From the NCBI GenBank assembly GCA_041071465.1, contig CP163498.1:2994001-3058000 (forward strand): a stretch of 64,000 bases of DNA. Reading direction: 5' to 3'. This stretch comes from Pseudomonas putida (GTDB lineage Bacteria > Pseudomonadota > Gammaproteobacteria > Pseudomonadales > Pseudomonadaceae). Position 1 is the stretch's first letter. Each line of letters starts with the position of its first letter. The translations under genes were made by a program, and so were the position numbers. This document shows, piece after piece, positions 50,991 to 61,795 of this stretch. Under the pieces are notes generated by a model. That model was given only the letters and a program-made list of their open reading frames with translations. It searched no databases and had not been told where the DNA came from.

Positions 50991-51739
50991 CTGATCAGGA
51001 ATTGCTGCGTTATAGCCGCCAGGTATTGCTGGCTCAGATCGACATCGACGGCCAGCTGCGGCTTAAGAAGAGCAAGGCGCTGATCGTAGGGCTCGGTGGC
51101 CTGGGCTCCCCGGTTGCCCTGTACCTGGCCGCCGCGGGGGTGGGGGAGCTGCACCTGGCGGACTTCGACACCGTCGACCTGACCAACCTGCAGCGTCAGG
51201 TGATCCATGACAGTGCCAGCGTCGGCATGACCAAGGTCGATTCGGCCTTGCAGCGCCTGCAGGCGATCAACCCGGAAATCGCCCTGGTCGCTCACCGTCA
51301 GGCCCTGGACGAGGATTCGCTTGCGGCCGCCGTGGCGGCGGTCGACCTGGTGCTGGACTGCTCCGACAACTTCTCTACCCGTGAGGCGGTCAATGCGGCC
51401 TGTGTCGCCGCCGGCAAGCCGTTGGTCAGCGGGGCGGCAATCCGCCTGGAAGGGCAACTGTCGGTGTTCGACCCACGCCGTGACTACAGCCCTTGCTACC
51501 ACTGCTTGTACGGGCACGGCAGCGAAGCCGAACTGACCTGCAGCGAAGCCGGTGTCATCGGCCCGCTGGTGGGGCTGGTGGGTAGCCTGCAGGCGTTGGA
51601 GGCCATGAAGCTGCTGGCCGGCTTCGGCGAGCCGCTGGTCGGCCGCCTGCTGTTGATCGATGCACTCGGCACCCGTATCCGCGAGCTGCGCGTCAAGCGC
51701 GATCCGGCTTGTGCTGTCTGTGGCAAGCGCGATGGCTGA
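50984..51739 (+). CDS. moeB: Molybdopterin-synthase adenylyltransferase (ThiF/MoeB family)
   Basis: Adenylates the C-terminal Gly of the sulfur carrier MoaD (or a related ubiquitin-like carrier). Of 251 residues, the nucleotide loop is [21 protein letters not shown]; two Cys pairs (CYHC and CAVC) bind zinc; the Arg finger is near the N-terminus (RYSRQ). It is in the prfA-prmC-moeB-murI overlap operon. Confidence 0.93.
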   Translation: MLTDQELLRYSRQVLLAQIDIDGQLRLKKSKALIVGLGGLGSPVALYLAAAGVGELHLADFDTVDLTNLQRQVIHDSASVGMTKVDSALQRLQAINPEIALVAHRQALDEDSLAAAVAAVDLVLDCSDNFSTREAVNAACVAAGKPLVSGAAIRLEGQLSVFDPRRDYSPCYHCLYGHGSEAELTCSEAGVIGPLVGLVGSLQALEAMKLLAGFGEPLVGRLLLIDALGTRIRELRVKRDPACAVCGKRDG

Positions 51740-52529
51740 GCGCTCGGCGCCGGTCGGCGTGATGGACTCGGGGGTCGGCGGCTTGTCGGTGCTCGCCGAG
51801 ATCCAGCGCCTGCTGCCCAACGAGACGCTGCTGTATGTGGCCGATTGCGGCCATGTGCCTTACGGCGAGAAGTCGCCGGATTATATCCGCCAGCGCTGCC
51901 GACACATTGCCGGGTTCTTCCATGAGCAAGGCGCCAAGGCCATGGTGCTGGCCTGCAATACCGCCACCGTGGCGGCGGTAGCAGACCTGCGCGAGTTGTA
52001 CCCAACCTGGCCTTTGGTGGGCATGGAACCGGCCGTGAAGCCTGCTGCGGCTGCTACCCGTTCGGGCGTGGTCGGTGTACTGGCAACCACTGGTACCTTG
52101 CAGAGTGCCAAGTTCGCAGCCTTGCTCGACCGCTTCGCCAATGATGTGCAGGTGATTACCCAGCCTTGCCCGGGGCTGGTCGAATTGATCGAGACCGGTG
52201 ACCTGACCAGCCCGGTGTTGCGCCAGATGCTGTGGGGGTACGTGCAGCCACTGCTGGCTGCAGGTTGCGATACGCTGATCCTCGGCTGCACCCATTACCC
52301 TTTCCTTCGCCCGTTGCTGGCCGGCATGGTGCCGGCGGATGTGGCTGTCATCGATACGGGCGCTGCCGTAGCACGCCAACTGCAGCGGCTGCTGGGGGCA
52401 AATGATCTGCTGGCCGAAGGCCCGGCCGGCGATACCCGCTTCTGGACCAGCGCTGATCCAGAAATCCTAAGAAAAATCCTACCTGTGCTGTGGCATAAGT
52501 GCGGCGATGTGCAAAGCTTTGCGTTGTGA
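51732..52529 (+). CDS. murI: Glutamate racemase
   Basis: Makes D-glutamate for peptidoglycan. Of 265 residues, it starts ATG 51732, overlapping moeB by 8 bases. [16 protein letters not shown] is at the N-terminus; the two catalytic Cys are in [12 protein letters not shown] and [10 protein letters not shown]. It is the last gene of the hemA operon. Confidence 0.96.
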   Translation: MAERSAPVGVMDSGVGGLSVLAEIQRLLPNETLLYVADCGHVPYGEKSPDYIRQRCRHIAGFFHEQGAKAMVLACNTATVAAVADLRELYPTWPLVGMEPAVKPAAAATRSGVVGVLATTGTLQSAKFAALLDRFANDVQVITQPCPGLVELIETGDLTSPVLRQMLWGYVQPLLAAGCDTLILGCTHYPFLRPLLAGMVPADVAVIDTGAAVARQLQRLLGANDLLAEGPAGDTRFWTSADPEILRKILPVLWHKCGDVQSFAL

Positions 52530-52634
52530 AAAAAAACGTGAAAAACAGCTGAACTATCGTTCCACTGCCGCTTTCTACCGCTTTGCCTGACATGAGGCGG
52601 ACTAATAACAGCATCAGGAAGAAGGATGTTTCTC

Positions 52635-53153
52635 ATGAAGAAACTGCTGGGCTTGGCGGCGGCTGCCGCTTTTACCTTGGGGCAAGTGGTATCGGCGCAA
52701 GCAGCCGATGTGTCGTTCTCGGTGGGGCAGACCGGTGACTCGACCATGGTCTACCGTCTGGGGCTGCAATCGAATTGGGATGCCAGCTGGTGGCAGACCA
52801 GTGTCGGCCGCCTGACCGGCTACTGGGATGGGGCCTACACCTACTGGGATGGCGACAAAACCGCGAGCAACCATAGCCTGTCGTTCGCGCCAGTGTTCGT
52901 CTACGAATTTGCCGGGGAGTCGGTGAAACCCTATATCGAAGCGGGGATCGGCGTGGCGGCGTTCTCCAGCACCGAGCTGGAAAGCAATGAGCTAGGCTCG
53001 GCCTTCCAGTTCGAGGACCGCATTGGTTTTGGTCTGCGCTTTGCCGGCGGGCATGAGATCGGAGTGCGGGCGATTCACTATTCCAACGCGGGAATCAAGC
53101 AGCCCAACGATGGCGTAGAGAGCTACAGCCTGCATTACCGCATGGCGCTTTGA
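52635..53153 (+). CDS. pagL: Lipid A 3-O-deacylase PagL
   Basis: Outer-membrane beta-barrel enzyme that removes the 3-position acyl chain from lipid A. About 172 residues with a signal peptide ending AQAA. WWQTSVGRLTGYWDGAYTYW and the catalytic IHYSNAGIKQPNDG (His-Ser pair) match PagL of P. aeruginosa closely. ATG 52635 with AGAAGGA is preferred; ATG 52626 is also in frame. It has its own promoter region after murI and ends before a REP hairpin. Confidence 0.94.
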   Translation: MKKLLGLAAAAAFTLGQVVSAQAADVSFSVGQTGDSTMVYRLGLQSNWDASWWQTSVGRLTGYWDGAYTYWDGDKTASNHSLSFAPVFVYEFAGESVKPYIEAGIGVAAFSSTELESNELGSAFQFEDRIGFGLRFAGGHEIGVRAIHYSNAGIKQPNDGVESYSLHYRMAL

Positions 53154-53164
53154 ATTCGCCTGCA

Positions 53165-53200
53165 CCGGCCCTTTCGCGGGCTTACCCGCGAAGAGGCCGG
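53165..53200. repeat. REP hairpin between convergent pagL and SDR genes
   Basis: CCGGCCCTTTCGCGGG pairs with CCCGCGAAGAGGCCGG (one mismatch) across CTTA, the inverted pattern of Pseudomonas REP elements. Its place between convergent genes suggests a shared transcript end. Confidence 0.75.
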
Positions 53201-53209
53201 TTTGAGGCC

Positions 53210-53908
53210 TTATCGCGTCAAAGGCCACAGGCTACTGATGTCCAGCGTCTCCAGTACCAGTTCTGGTTCTTGCTGCGGCAACCGTCGCAGCAACTCCTCA
53301 GCGACACTCTGTGCCGTCCACTCCTCCGGTATCGCCTGTGCCGACGTCACCGGCACCTTGAGCGACTGTGGCGCCACGATGGTCAACGCTATCCCTTGGT
53401 CCATCAGGGCCTTGCGCTGCTCGCGCAGCCACTGCGGTGTGTTGTTCCACCCTGCGGTCGTTTGGGTGGGCGCATACAGCTGCAATGCCGAATAACGGTT
53501 GAACACCGCCATCACTTGCGCTGAGACGCCCTTCGCCAGCAAAGGCAATGCCTGTGTGAGGCAATGCTCGCCCGCTAGTTGGTTGCTGGTGACGATGGCC
53601 TCTATCAGTTCGCTATCGGCCAAATTGTCTGCAAGGTAATCGCAGGTACCGGCGTTGATGATCAACCCATCCAGCGAACACCACGCATTGCATATTTGTT
53701 GGCAGGCCGCTACTGCTTGTCCTTCGGCATGCAACTGCCAGGGCAGGCGCAAAAAGTGCCGACCATGCCGTGCTGCCAAAGCATTCAACTCATCGCTTTC
53801 CTTTGCGCTGGCGGCAACGCGATGCCCTTGTTCGAGCAAACGTTCCACCAAAGCCAGACCAAGTCCGTTGCTGGCGCCTGTAACCCAAAAACTTCGTGAG
53901 TTAGCCAA
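53210..53908 (-). CDS. SDR-family protein lacking the catalytic Lys, photolyase-linked
   Basis: Short-chain dehydrogenase-like protein of 232 residues. The cofactor motif TGASNGLGLALVERL is at residues 10-24 and NAG follows near 87, but no YxxxK is seen after the Ser region (RYSALQLYAPTQTT is there instead). It may be a non-classical or inactive SDR. It begins 11 bases after the photolyase stop, in the same direction, so it is the last gene of the probable light-responsive operon. Confidence 0.82.
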   Translation of the reverse strand: MANSRSFWVTGASNGLGLALVERLLEQGHRVAASAKESDELNALAARHGRHFLRLPWQLHAEGQAVAACQQICNAWCSLDGLIINAGTCDYLADNLADSELIEAIVTSNQLAGEHCLTQALPLLAKGVSAQVMAVFNRYSALQLYAPTQTTAGWNNTPQWLREQRKALMDQGIALTIVAPQSLKVPVTSAQAIPEEWTAQSVAEELLRRLPQQEPELVLETLDISSLWPLTR

Positions 53909-53919
53909 GACGTTGTCCT

Positions 53920-55347
53920 CTAATCCTGCCGACGTGGTAGGCCTTTGAAGGCTTCCAGTGCACGCTGGCGACTGCTGCCGAGATTGACCATTGGACGGTG
54001 ATACGAATTATTAGCAAAAAGATCATCAGATTTCATCGGCTCATGGATAGTTTTCTCATCCATGTCGCGTAATTCGGGCAGCCAGTGCCGGATGAAGCGC
54101 CCCTGTGGGTCGAAACGCTGAGACTGAGAAACTGGGTTGAAAATGCGGAAATAAGGCACAGCGTCGGTGCCGGTGGACGCGCTCCACTGCCAGCCGCCGT
54201 TGTTGGCGGCCAGGTCGCCGTCTATCAGGTGGCGCATGAAGTGTCGCTCGCCCTTGCGCCAGTCGATCAGCAGGTTCTTGCTGAGGAACATGGCCACGAC
54301 CATGCGCAGGCGGTTGTGCATCCATCCGGTGTGCAGCAGTTGGCGCATGGCCGCATCGATGATCGGGAACCCGGTGCGGCCCTGTTTCCAGGCTTCCAGG
54401 TCCGCCGGGGCGTCACGCCAGGGCAGGGCTTCGGTATGGGCGCGAAAGGCGCGGTGGCGCGAGACCTGTGGGTAACCGTTCAGGATGTGCTTGTAGAACT
54501 CGCGCCAGAGCAGCTCGTTGATCCAGGTCTGCACGCCCGTACTGCCGCTGTCGAACTCGCCCCGGTTGCTGGCCAGTGCGCCGTGCAGGCATTGGCGCGG
54601 CGAGATCACGCCAGCGGCCAGGTAGGTGGAGAGTTGGCTGGTGCCGGGCTTGGCAGGCAGGTCACGCAATTGTTGGTAGTCGTCGATGGTTTCGTCCAGA
54701 AAGCGGGACAGGCGCGCCTGCGCTTCGGCCTCACCCGCCGGCCAATGCTCACGCAAGGCGCGCGTGGGGGTTTCAAAACCGTCTACGTGTTGTGGAATCG
54801 GGTCACTTTGGATTTGCAGCGGTGCCTGACGCTCCACCCGGCGGGCCAGGGCAGGCAGGCTGCGGTGCAGGTGTTCCAGGCAGGTCTTCTTGAACTGGCT
54901 GAAGACCTGGAAGTAGTCGCCGCTGCGGGTAAGGATGGTGCCAGGGCGGAACAACAGCTGGTCGAGGTGGCTGCAGGCCTGGATGGACGACTTCTCCAGC
55001 AGCGCGCGGGTCGCATCGTCGCGTTGCTGTTCGTTGATGCCGTACTCTTCGTTCCAGTGCACGCTTTGCACCTGGTGTTGGCGGCATACATCGAGCACCG
55101 CCTGGGGGGCCTGGTCCCAGGTGTCGATCTTGCGGATCAGCAGGGGGATATTCAGGCCTTCGAGCGATTGGCGCAGGGCGCGCAAGTTGCGCAGCCAGAA
55201 GTCGACCTTGCAGGCGGCGTCGTCATGGGCTTGCCATTGCCCTGGGCTGACCAGCCACAGGGCGATGGTCGGCCCGCGCTCGGTGGCGGCGCTGAGTGCA
55301 GTGTTGTCATCGATGCGCAGGTCGCTGCGCAGCCAGGTCAGGTGCAT
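53920..55347 (-). CDS. phrB: Deoxyribodipyrimidine photolyase (class I CPD)
   Basis: Repairs cyclobutane pyrimidine dimers with blue light using FADH-. Of 475 residues, the N-terminal antenna domain starts HLTWLRSDLRIDDNTAL; the FAD domain has ELLWREFYKHIL, DAAMRQLLHTGWMHNRLRM and GDLAANNGGWQWSASTGTDA. The start overlaps the end of the MerR regulator gene by 10 bases. Photolyase beside a LitR-like regulator is the known light-response arrangement in P. putida. Confidence 0.97.
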   Translation of the reverse strand: MHLTWLRSDLRIDDNTALSAATERGPTIALWLVSPGQWQAHDDAACKVDFWLRNLRALRQSLEGLNIPLLIRKIDTWDQAPQAVLDVCRQHQVQSVHWNEEYGINEQQRDDATRALLEKSSIQACSHLDQLLFRPGTILTRSGDYFQVFSQFKKTCLEHLHRSLPALARRVERQAPLQIQSDPIPQHVDGFETPTRALREHWPAGEAEAQARLSRFLDETIDDYQQLRDLPAKPGTSQLSTYLAAGVISPRQCLHGALASNRGEFDSGSTGVQTWINELLWREFYKHILNGYPQVSRHRAFRAHTEALPWRDAPADLEAWKQGRTGFPIIDAAMRQLLHTGWMHNRLRMVVAMFLSKNLLIDWRKGERHFMRHLIDGDLAANNGGWQWSASTGTDAVPYFRIFNPVSQSQRFDPQGRFIRHWLPELRDMDEKTIHEPMKSDDLFANNSYHRPMVNLGSSRQRALEAFKGLPRRQD

Positions 55348-56237
55348 GGGGTATTCATCTCTACAGGCTGACGGTCATGGGCTTGAAGCAAGCGCAATGC
55401 CGCCTGCGGGGTATCGAACAGAAAAACATCGGGCAGCGCGCAAGCCTGCAAGCGGGCTTCGTGCAGGGGCAGCGTAGCGCCGCCCAGCAGCGTGATACCG
55501 GGCATGCCTTGCAGGGTGCGTAGCAGCGCCTTGTCATCGATGCGTGGGCCCAGATGCAGCAGCACGGCCCGTGGTTTGAGCGCATTGACCGCGTGGTGCA
55601 GTTGCGGGCCGGCGACTGGGTGCTCGAACACTTCGACCGGCACGCCGTTGCTGGTGAACAGCCAGGCGCACAACCACAGGCCTGGGCTGAAGGCCCGCTC
55701 GCAGTCCTCCACCAGCAATACGGCGGGGCCTTGCAGCAATTGGTTGTCGTGGTAAATGCGGGCGCCGAGCTTGCTGCGCAGCCAACTGTGGAAAAACACT
55801 TGCTCAAGCCGCGCATTGAAGTAGTTGCGCCACCGCAGGTCGAGCAGATCGAGCAGTGGCAGCAGCAATTGCTCGCACAGGGTGACGGCCGGGTACAGGG
55901 CCATGGCCTGGTTGAGCCGTTGGTCCAGCGTGCGCTGCGACAGGTTGGCGATGGCCTCGGTCAATTGGAACTGCCTGGCCTGCCAGTCGCCTTTGGGTGG
56001 CGTGCTGGAGGGTTTGTCGAGCAGCTCGCGTACTTGACCGACCGATGCGCCTCGCTGCAACCAGCCAAGGATCGCCTCGACCCGCTCGAGCTGTTCCAAG
56101 GGGTACAGGCGATGCCCCTTGGCGGTGCGCTGGGGTTTGAGCAGGCCATACCGGCGTTCCCAGGCGCGCAAGGTGACCGGATTGACGCCGGTACGGCGGG
56201 CCAGTTCACCGATGGGCAGCAAGGTTTCAGACTGCAT
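55338..56237 (-). CDS. MerR-family regulator, class II LitR-like
   Basis: Regulator of 299 residues with an N-terminal MerR helix-turn-helix (IGELARRTGVNPVTLRAWERR) and a C-terminal cobalamin-binding-like fold. The His of the B12 motif DxHxxG is absent (LLVEDCERAF in that region), which fits class II LitR proteins that do not sense light through B12 themselves and in P. putida work with a LOV-type partner. It is encoded between the YbgA-like gene and photolyase in one operon and is expected to bind the palindromes at 57208 and 58327. Confidence 0.85.
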   Translation of the reverse strand: MQSETLLPIGELARRTGVNPVTLRAWERRYGLLKPQRTAKGHRLYPLEQLERVEAILGWLQRGASVGQVRELLDKPSSTPPKGDWQARQFQLTEAIANLSQRTLDQRLNQAMALYPAVTLCEQLLLPLLDLLDLRWRNYFNARLEQVFFHSWLRSKLGARIYHDNQLLQGPAVLLVEDCERAFSPGLWLCAWLFTSNGVPVEVFEHPVAGPQLHHAVNALKPRAVLLHLGPRIDDKALLRTLQGMPGITLLGGATLPLHEARLQACALPDVFLFDTPQAALRLLQAHDRQPVEMNTPCT

Positions 56238-57194
56238 TGCGCAAGCCCAGGCTTTCAGGGTGCGGTTGCAGGTAGGCCTGCTGCTGCAGGTACGGGTCAG
56301 GGTGCTTGCGCAGATGGTGCTTGAGCAGGGTCAGGGGCACTACCAGCGGCACGACGCCCTGTTGGTACTGGCCGATGACCGTCTGCAACTCGGCCTTGTC
56401 CTGCTGCGTCAGGGCATCCTTGAAGTAACCGCTCAGGTGCTGCAGCACGTTGCAGTGGGTGCCGCGGCTGGCGCAGCGGCGCAGGGCCTGCATCAGTTGG
56501 CTGAAATAGCGCGGGCCGAAGCTGAGCGGGTCGTCATCCTTGCTCATGCTGCCAAGCAGGCGGCCGAGGGTGCGATAGGCCTGCGGGTTGTTGGCCATCA
56601 GCAAATACTTGTAGCGCGAGTGAAAGCGCACCAGGGCGCCACGGCTCAGCCCTTCGGCCAGCAGGCGCTGCCAGTCGGCGTAGGCGTATACGCGGCTGAT
56701 GAAGTTCTCGCGCAGCACGGGGTCATGCAGGCGGCCTTCTTCTTCAACGGGCAGGTCCGGCGCAGAGCGCAGAAAGCGTGGGCATAGACGCCACGCCCGC
56801 CATGCAAGGCTGGGTGGCCGTTGGCCTGGTAAACCTTGACCCGTTCCAGGCCGCAAGAAGGTGACTTCTGCATGAAGATGTAGCCGCAGATGTCGTCGAG
56901 CTCAGCCGCCATTTGTTCGCCATAGGTGCGCAGCGGGCCGGTCAGGTCCATGCCAGGGTCGCGGGTGCCGACCACTTCGGGTTGTTCGGGGTTGCCTACC
57001 AGGCGAATGGGGTCACGCGGAATGCCCAGGCCGATTGCCACTTCCGGGCACACGGGCAGCCATTCGAAGTGTTGTTCCAGCTGTGTACGGCAAAGATCGG
57101 AGGCCTTGTGGCCGCCGTTGTAGCGCACGCTGTGCCCAGTCAGGCAGGCACTGATGGCGATACGCGGCTTGCTGCAGGCGAAAGAGTCGAGCAT
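56227..57194 (-). CDS. YbgA-like DUF523/DUF1722 protein (frameshift near 56771)
   Basis: Fusion of a DUF523 domain (RIAISACLTGHSVRYNGGHK and IFMQKSPSCGLERVK, with conserved Cys) and a DUF1722/YbgA domain (ENFISRVYAYADWQRLL and FHSRYKYLLMAN). In many bacteria this protein is encoded next to photolyase, and its role may be in pigment or repair chemistry, still unclear. The frame breaks at HAF; one extra base near 56771 gives FLRSAPDLPVEEEGRLHD and 322 residues. GGAGG precedes ATG 57194. It is the first gene of the operon behind the palindromic operator. Confidence 0.88.
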
Positions 57195-57207
57195 GGCTGC
57201 CTCCGAA

Positions 57208-57241
57208 AAACCTGTACATTACTAAAAACTTGTACAGGTTT
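57208..57241. promoter_or_regulatory. Palindromic operator, probable LitR/MerR binding site (site 1)
   Basis: AAACCTGTACA and TGTACAGGTTT form a perfect 11-bp inverted repeat with a 12-base spacer, 14 bases ahead of the YbgA-like gene. TGTACA half-sites are typical of CarH/LitR operators. A second version lies at 58327. Confidence 0.75.
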
Positions 57242-57294
57242 ATTCCAGCACAGCCTAGCCGTTATGCAAACCAGTATTTTTGTATAGCGCTACA

Positions 57295-58320
<1,026 letters not shown>

Positions 58321-58326
58321 TCAGGC

Positions 58327-58360
58327 AAACCTGTACAATGCAGAACTTTTGTATAAGGTT
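58327..58360. promoter_or_regulatory. Palindromic operator, probable LitR/MerR binding site (site 2)
   Basis: AAACCTGTACA, a 12-base spacer, then TGTATAAGGTT repeats the half-sites and spacing of site 1 with a less perfect right arm. It lies between the divergent renalase-like and epimerase genes. Confidence 0.65.
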
Positions 58361-58467
58361 ATTCCGCTTTGGTGGTAGGTTGGCCTATGTTTATCCGAGA
58401 GCGTCGGGTCAAAAAAGTGCCTTGATGTTAAAAATAGACCACCGCCGCACTCTGCGAGGACACAGCC

Positions 58468-59373
58468 ATGCATATATTGCTGACAGGTGGCACCGGTTTG
58501 ATTGGCAAGCATCTGTGCCAGTACTGGCTTGGCCAGGGGCATCGGCTCACGGTATGGAGCCGGCGTCCTGAGCAGGTGGCGAAAATTTGCGGTAGTGGCG
58601 TGCGTGGCATCGCCCGCCTGGAGCAACTGGAAGCAGACGATCATCTTGATGCGGTGGTCAACCTTGCCGGTGCGCCAATCGCGGATAGGCCCTGGACGGC
58701 GGCCCGGCGCAACGTGCTGTGGGCCAGCCGCGTCACCCTCACCGAGCAGCTGCTGGCGTGGCTGGGCTCCCGTGAACAGCGCCCGCAAGTGCTGATTTCC
58801 GGCTCTGCGGTAGGCTGGTACGGTGACGGCGGCGAACGCGAGCTGACCGAGGCCTCACCACCGGTGCGGGAAGACTTCGCCAGCCAGTTGTGTATTGCCT
58901 GGGAAGAGACGGCACAGCGTTCTCAAGCGCAAGGAATCCGCGTGGTATTGGTGCGCACCGGGTTGGTGCTGGCCAGCGATGGCGGCTTTTTGTCGCGCCT
59001 GCGCGTGCCCTTCAAACTGGGGCTGGGTGGGCCTTTGGGCGGTGGGCGGCAGTGGATGCCCTGGGTGCATATAGACGACCAGGTCGCCCTGATTGATTTT
59101 CTCTTGCAGCACAAGGATGCCAGCGGTCCTTATAATGCCTGCGCCCCAGAGCCGGTGCGCAACCGTGAGTTCGCCAGGCGGCTGGGCCGTGCGCTGCATA
59201 GGCCGGCGCTGCTGCCTGTACCGGCGCTGCTGCTCAAGGCCGGCCTTGGCGAAATGTCGACCTTGCTGCTGGGCGGCCAGCGCGCGCGCCCGGTGCGCTT
59301 GCTGGCGGCGGGCTTCACCTTCCGCTTCAACGATCTGCAATCGGCGCTGGACAACCTGTCCAGCCGCCTCTGA
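58468..59373 (+). CDS. TIGR01777-family epimerase (YfcH/SulA-like)
   Basis: Extended SDR of 301 residues related to E. coli YfcH. The Rossmann motif [17 protein letters not shown] is at the N-terminus; [20 protein letters not shown] is the family signature; the C-terminal part has [17 protein letters not shown]. The enzymatic role is not known. It is located next to photolyase genes in many Pseudomonas and is divergent from the renalase-like gene across operator site 2. hemH follows 13 bases later, so both may be cotranscribed. Confidence 0.92.
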   Translation: MHILLTGGTGLIGKHLCQYWLGQGHRLTVWSRRPEQVAKICGSGVRGIARLEQLEADDHLDAVVNLAGAPIADRPWTAARRNVLWASRVTLTEQLLAWLGSREQRPQVLISGSAVGWYGDGGERELTEASPPVREDFASQLCIAWEETAQRSQAQGIRVVLVRTGLVLASDGGFLSRLRVPFKLGLGGPLGGGRQWMPWVHIDDQVALIDFLLQHKDASGPYNACAPEPVRNREFARRLGRALHRPALLPVPALLLKAGLGEMSTLLLGGQRARPVRLLAAGFTFRFNDLQSALDNLSSRL

Positions 59374-59386
59374 CATAGGACGCTGC

Positions 59387-60400
59387 ATGACCGATCACGC
59401 CCTGCTGCTGGTCAACCTGGGTTCCCCGGCCTCCACCTCGGTGGCCGATGTGCGCCGCTACCTCAACCAGTTCCTGATGGACCCCTATGTGATCGACCTG
59501 CCTTGGCCGGTGCGGCGCTTGCTGGTGTCACTGATCCTGGTCAAGCGCCCGGAGCAGTCGGCACATGCCTATGGTTCGATCTGGTGGGAGGAGGGCTCGC
59601 CACTGGTGGTGCTGACCCGTCGCCTGCAGGCGGCAATGGTCGAACACTGGCCCCATGGCCCGGTGGAAATCGCCATGCGCTATGGCCTGCCGGCTTTGCC
59701 CGAAGTGTTGGAGCGCCTGGCCGCCCAAGGCGTGCGCAAGGTGACGTTGGCACCGCTTTATCCACAGTTCGCCGACAGTACGGTGACCACGGTGGTCGAG
59801 CTGGCGAAACAGACGGTCAGTGAGCGCGGGTTGCCGTTGCAGATGCGCGTGCTGCGGCCGTTCTACGATCACCCTGACTACATCGAGGCACTGGCTGCCA
59901 GCGCCCGGCCGTACCTGGAGCAGGATTACGACCACCTGCTGCTGAGCTTCCACGGTTTGCCGGAGCGGCACCTGAAGAAGCTGGACCCGACCGGTAATCA
60001 CGACTTCCAGGCAGCTGACTGCTGCAAGGATGCCAGCGCCGAGATGCGCGCTGTGTGCTACCGCGGGCAATGCCTGGCTACAGCCAAGGCCTTTGCTCAG
60101 AAAATGGGCATACCCGATGGTAAGTGGTCGGTGTCGTTCCAGTCGCGGTTGGGGCGGGCCAAGTGGATCGAACCCTATACCGAGGCGCGGTTGGACGAGC
60201 TGGGCAAGGCGGGCGTGAAGAAGCTGCTGGTGATGTGCCCGGCGTTCGTCGCCGATTGCATCGAAACGCTGGAAGAAATCGGCATGCGGGGCAGCGAGCA
60301 GTTTGTAGAGGCGGGTGGGCGAGAGCTGGTGCTGGTGCCGTGCCTGAATGATCACCCGGAATGGGTGAGGGTGTTGGCGGATATGTGTGAAAAGGCCTGA
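59387..60400 (+). CDS. hemH: Ferrochelatase
   Basis: Last step of haem synthesis: inserts Fe2+ into protoporphyrin IX. Of 337 residues, it starts ATG 59387 ([17 protein letters not shown]). [20 protein letters not shown] carries the catalytic His; [15 protein letters not shown] and [18 protein letters not shown] follow. Its position behind the light-regulated epimerase could tie haem supply to light, since protoporphyrin is a photosensitiser; this is inference. Confidence 0.97.
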   Translation: MTDHALLLVNLGSPASTSVADVRRYLNQFLMDPYVIDLPWPVRRLLVSLILVKRPEQSAHAYGSIWWEEGSPLVVLTRRLQAAMVEHWPHGPVEIAMRYGLPALPEVLERLAAQGVRKVTLAPLYPQFADSTVTTVVELAKQTVSERGLPLQMRVLRPFYDHPDYIEALAASARPYLEQDYDHLLLSFHGLPERHLKKLDPTGNHDFQAADCCKDASAEMRAVCYRGQCLATAKAFAQKMGIPDGKWSVSFQSRLGRAKWIEPYTEARLDELGKAGVKKLLVMCPAFVADCIETLEEIGMRGSEQFVEAGGRELVLVPCLNDHPEWVRVLADMCEKA

Positions 60401-60427
60401 ATAGCTGGGGGCCGCTTTGCGGCCCTA

Positions 60428-60492
60428 TCGCGACACAAGGCCGCTCCTACAAGCAGATCGCGATCCCCTGTAGGAGCGGCCTTGTGTCGCGA
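60428..60492. repeat. Long perfect inverted repeat (paired REP) between hemH and uraA
   Basis: Two 24-base arms (TCGCGACACAAGGCCGCTCC plus TACA at 60428-60451, and its reverse complement at 60469-60492) are perfect, with a 17-base spacer. The arms resemble the common Pseudomonas intergenic GGCCGCTCCTACA repeat. It lies between convergent genes and can serve as a bidirectional terminator. Confidence 0.85.
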
Positions 60493-60518
60493 AAGGGCTG
60501 CAGAGCAGCCCCGCGATC

Positions 60519-61793
60519 TTAAGGCAACTGGTCATCCAGCTTCTTGTGCTTCCAGCCATCGTTGCCCGGCAGGATCAGATTCAGGGCAATAGCCACGATG
60601 GCGCACAGGGCGATGCCCTTCAGGCCCCAGTCATCCGGGCCGTCACCACTGCCGATCAGCACGCCGCCGATGCCGAACACCAGGGTCACCGACACGATCA
60701 CCAGGTTGCGTGCTTCGGCCAGGTCGATCTTGTGGCGGATCATGGTGTTCATGCCCACTGCCGCAATCGAGCCGAACAGCAGGCACAGGATACCGCCCAT
60801 CACCGGTACCGGAATGCTCTGCAGCAGCGCGCCGAACTTGCCGATGAATGCCAGTGTGATGGCGAAAATCGCCGCCCAGGTCATGATCTTCGGATTGTAG
60901 TTCTTGGTCAGCATCACCGCGCCGGTCACTTCGGCGTAGGTGGTGTTGGGCGGGCCGCCGAACAGGCCGGCTGCAGTGGTAGCCAGGCCATCACCCAGCA
61001 GGGTGCGGTGCAGGCCGGGTTTTTTCAGGTAGTCACGGCCAGTCACGCTGCCGACCGCGATCACCCCGCCGATATGCTCGATCGCTGGCGCCAAGGCAAC
61101 CGGTACGATGAACAGAATGGCCTGCCAGTTGAACGCAGGTGCGGTGAAATTGGGAATTTCCAGCCACGGTGCAGCGGCGATCTTGGCGGTGTCGACCACG
61201 CCAAAGGCGAATGACAGGGCAAAGCCCACCAGTACGCCGGAAATGATCGGTACCAGGCGGAAAATGCCTTTGCCGAACACGGCGACGACCAGGGTTGTCA
61301 GCAGGGCTGGCATGGAGATCAGCATGGCGGTCTTGTACGGCATCAGTGCCGCGCCGTCGCCACCCTTGCCCATCGCCATATTGGCGGCGATTGGCGCCAT
61401 GGCCAGGCCGATGGAGATGATCACCGGGCCGATCACCACCGGTGGCAGCATGCGGTCGATGAAGCCGGTGCCTTTGATTTTTACCATCAGGCCCATGAAG
61501 GTGTACACGAAGCCTGCAGCCATCACGCCGCCCATGGTCTCGGCCAGGCCGAACTGGCCCTTGGCGAGGATGATCGGGGTGATGAAGGCAAAGCTCGAGG
61601 CCAGGAACACCGGCACCTGGCGGCCGGTGACCAGCTGGAACAGCAGCGTGCCGATGCCGGCGGTGAACAGCGCGACGTTCGGGTCGAGGCCGGTGATCAG
61701 GGGCATCAGCACCAGCGCGCCGAATGCCACGAAGAGCATCTGCGCGCCCGAAACGACCTGGCGCCACAGCGGGTCGTTGAAGCCGTCCTGCAT
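60519..61793 (-). CDS. uraA: Uracil permease (NCS2 family)
   Basis: Proton-coupled uracil importer, 424 residues and about 14 helices. ASSFAFITPIILAKGQFG and FGGPPNTTYAEVTGAVMLT (NCS2 signature region with conserved Glu) support UraA. It follows upp by 2 bases, so import is coupled with phosphoribosylation. Confidence 0.96.
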   Translation of the reverse strand: MQDGFNDPLWRQVVSGAQMLFVAFGALVLMPLITGLDPNVALFTAGIGTLLFQLVTGRQVPVFLASSFAFITPIILAKGQFGLAETMGGVMAAGFVYTFMGLMVKIKGTGFIDRMLPPVVIGPVIISIGLAMAPIAANMAMGKGGDGAALMPYKTAMLISMPALLTTLVVAVFGKGIFRLVPIISGVLVGFALSFAFGVVDTAKIAAAPWLEIPNFTAPAFNWQAILFIVPVALAPAIEHIGGVIAVGSVTGRDYLKKPGLHRTLLGDGLATTAAGLFGGPPNTTYAEVTGAVMLTKNYNPKIMTWAAIFAITLAFIGKFGALLQSIPVPVMGGILCLLFGSIAAVGMNTMIRHKIDLAEARNLVIVSVTLVFGIGGVLIGSGDGPDDWGLKGIALCAIVAIALNLILPGNDGWKHKKLDDQLP

Positions 61794-61795
61794 GG

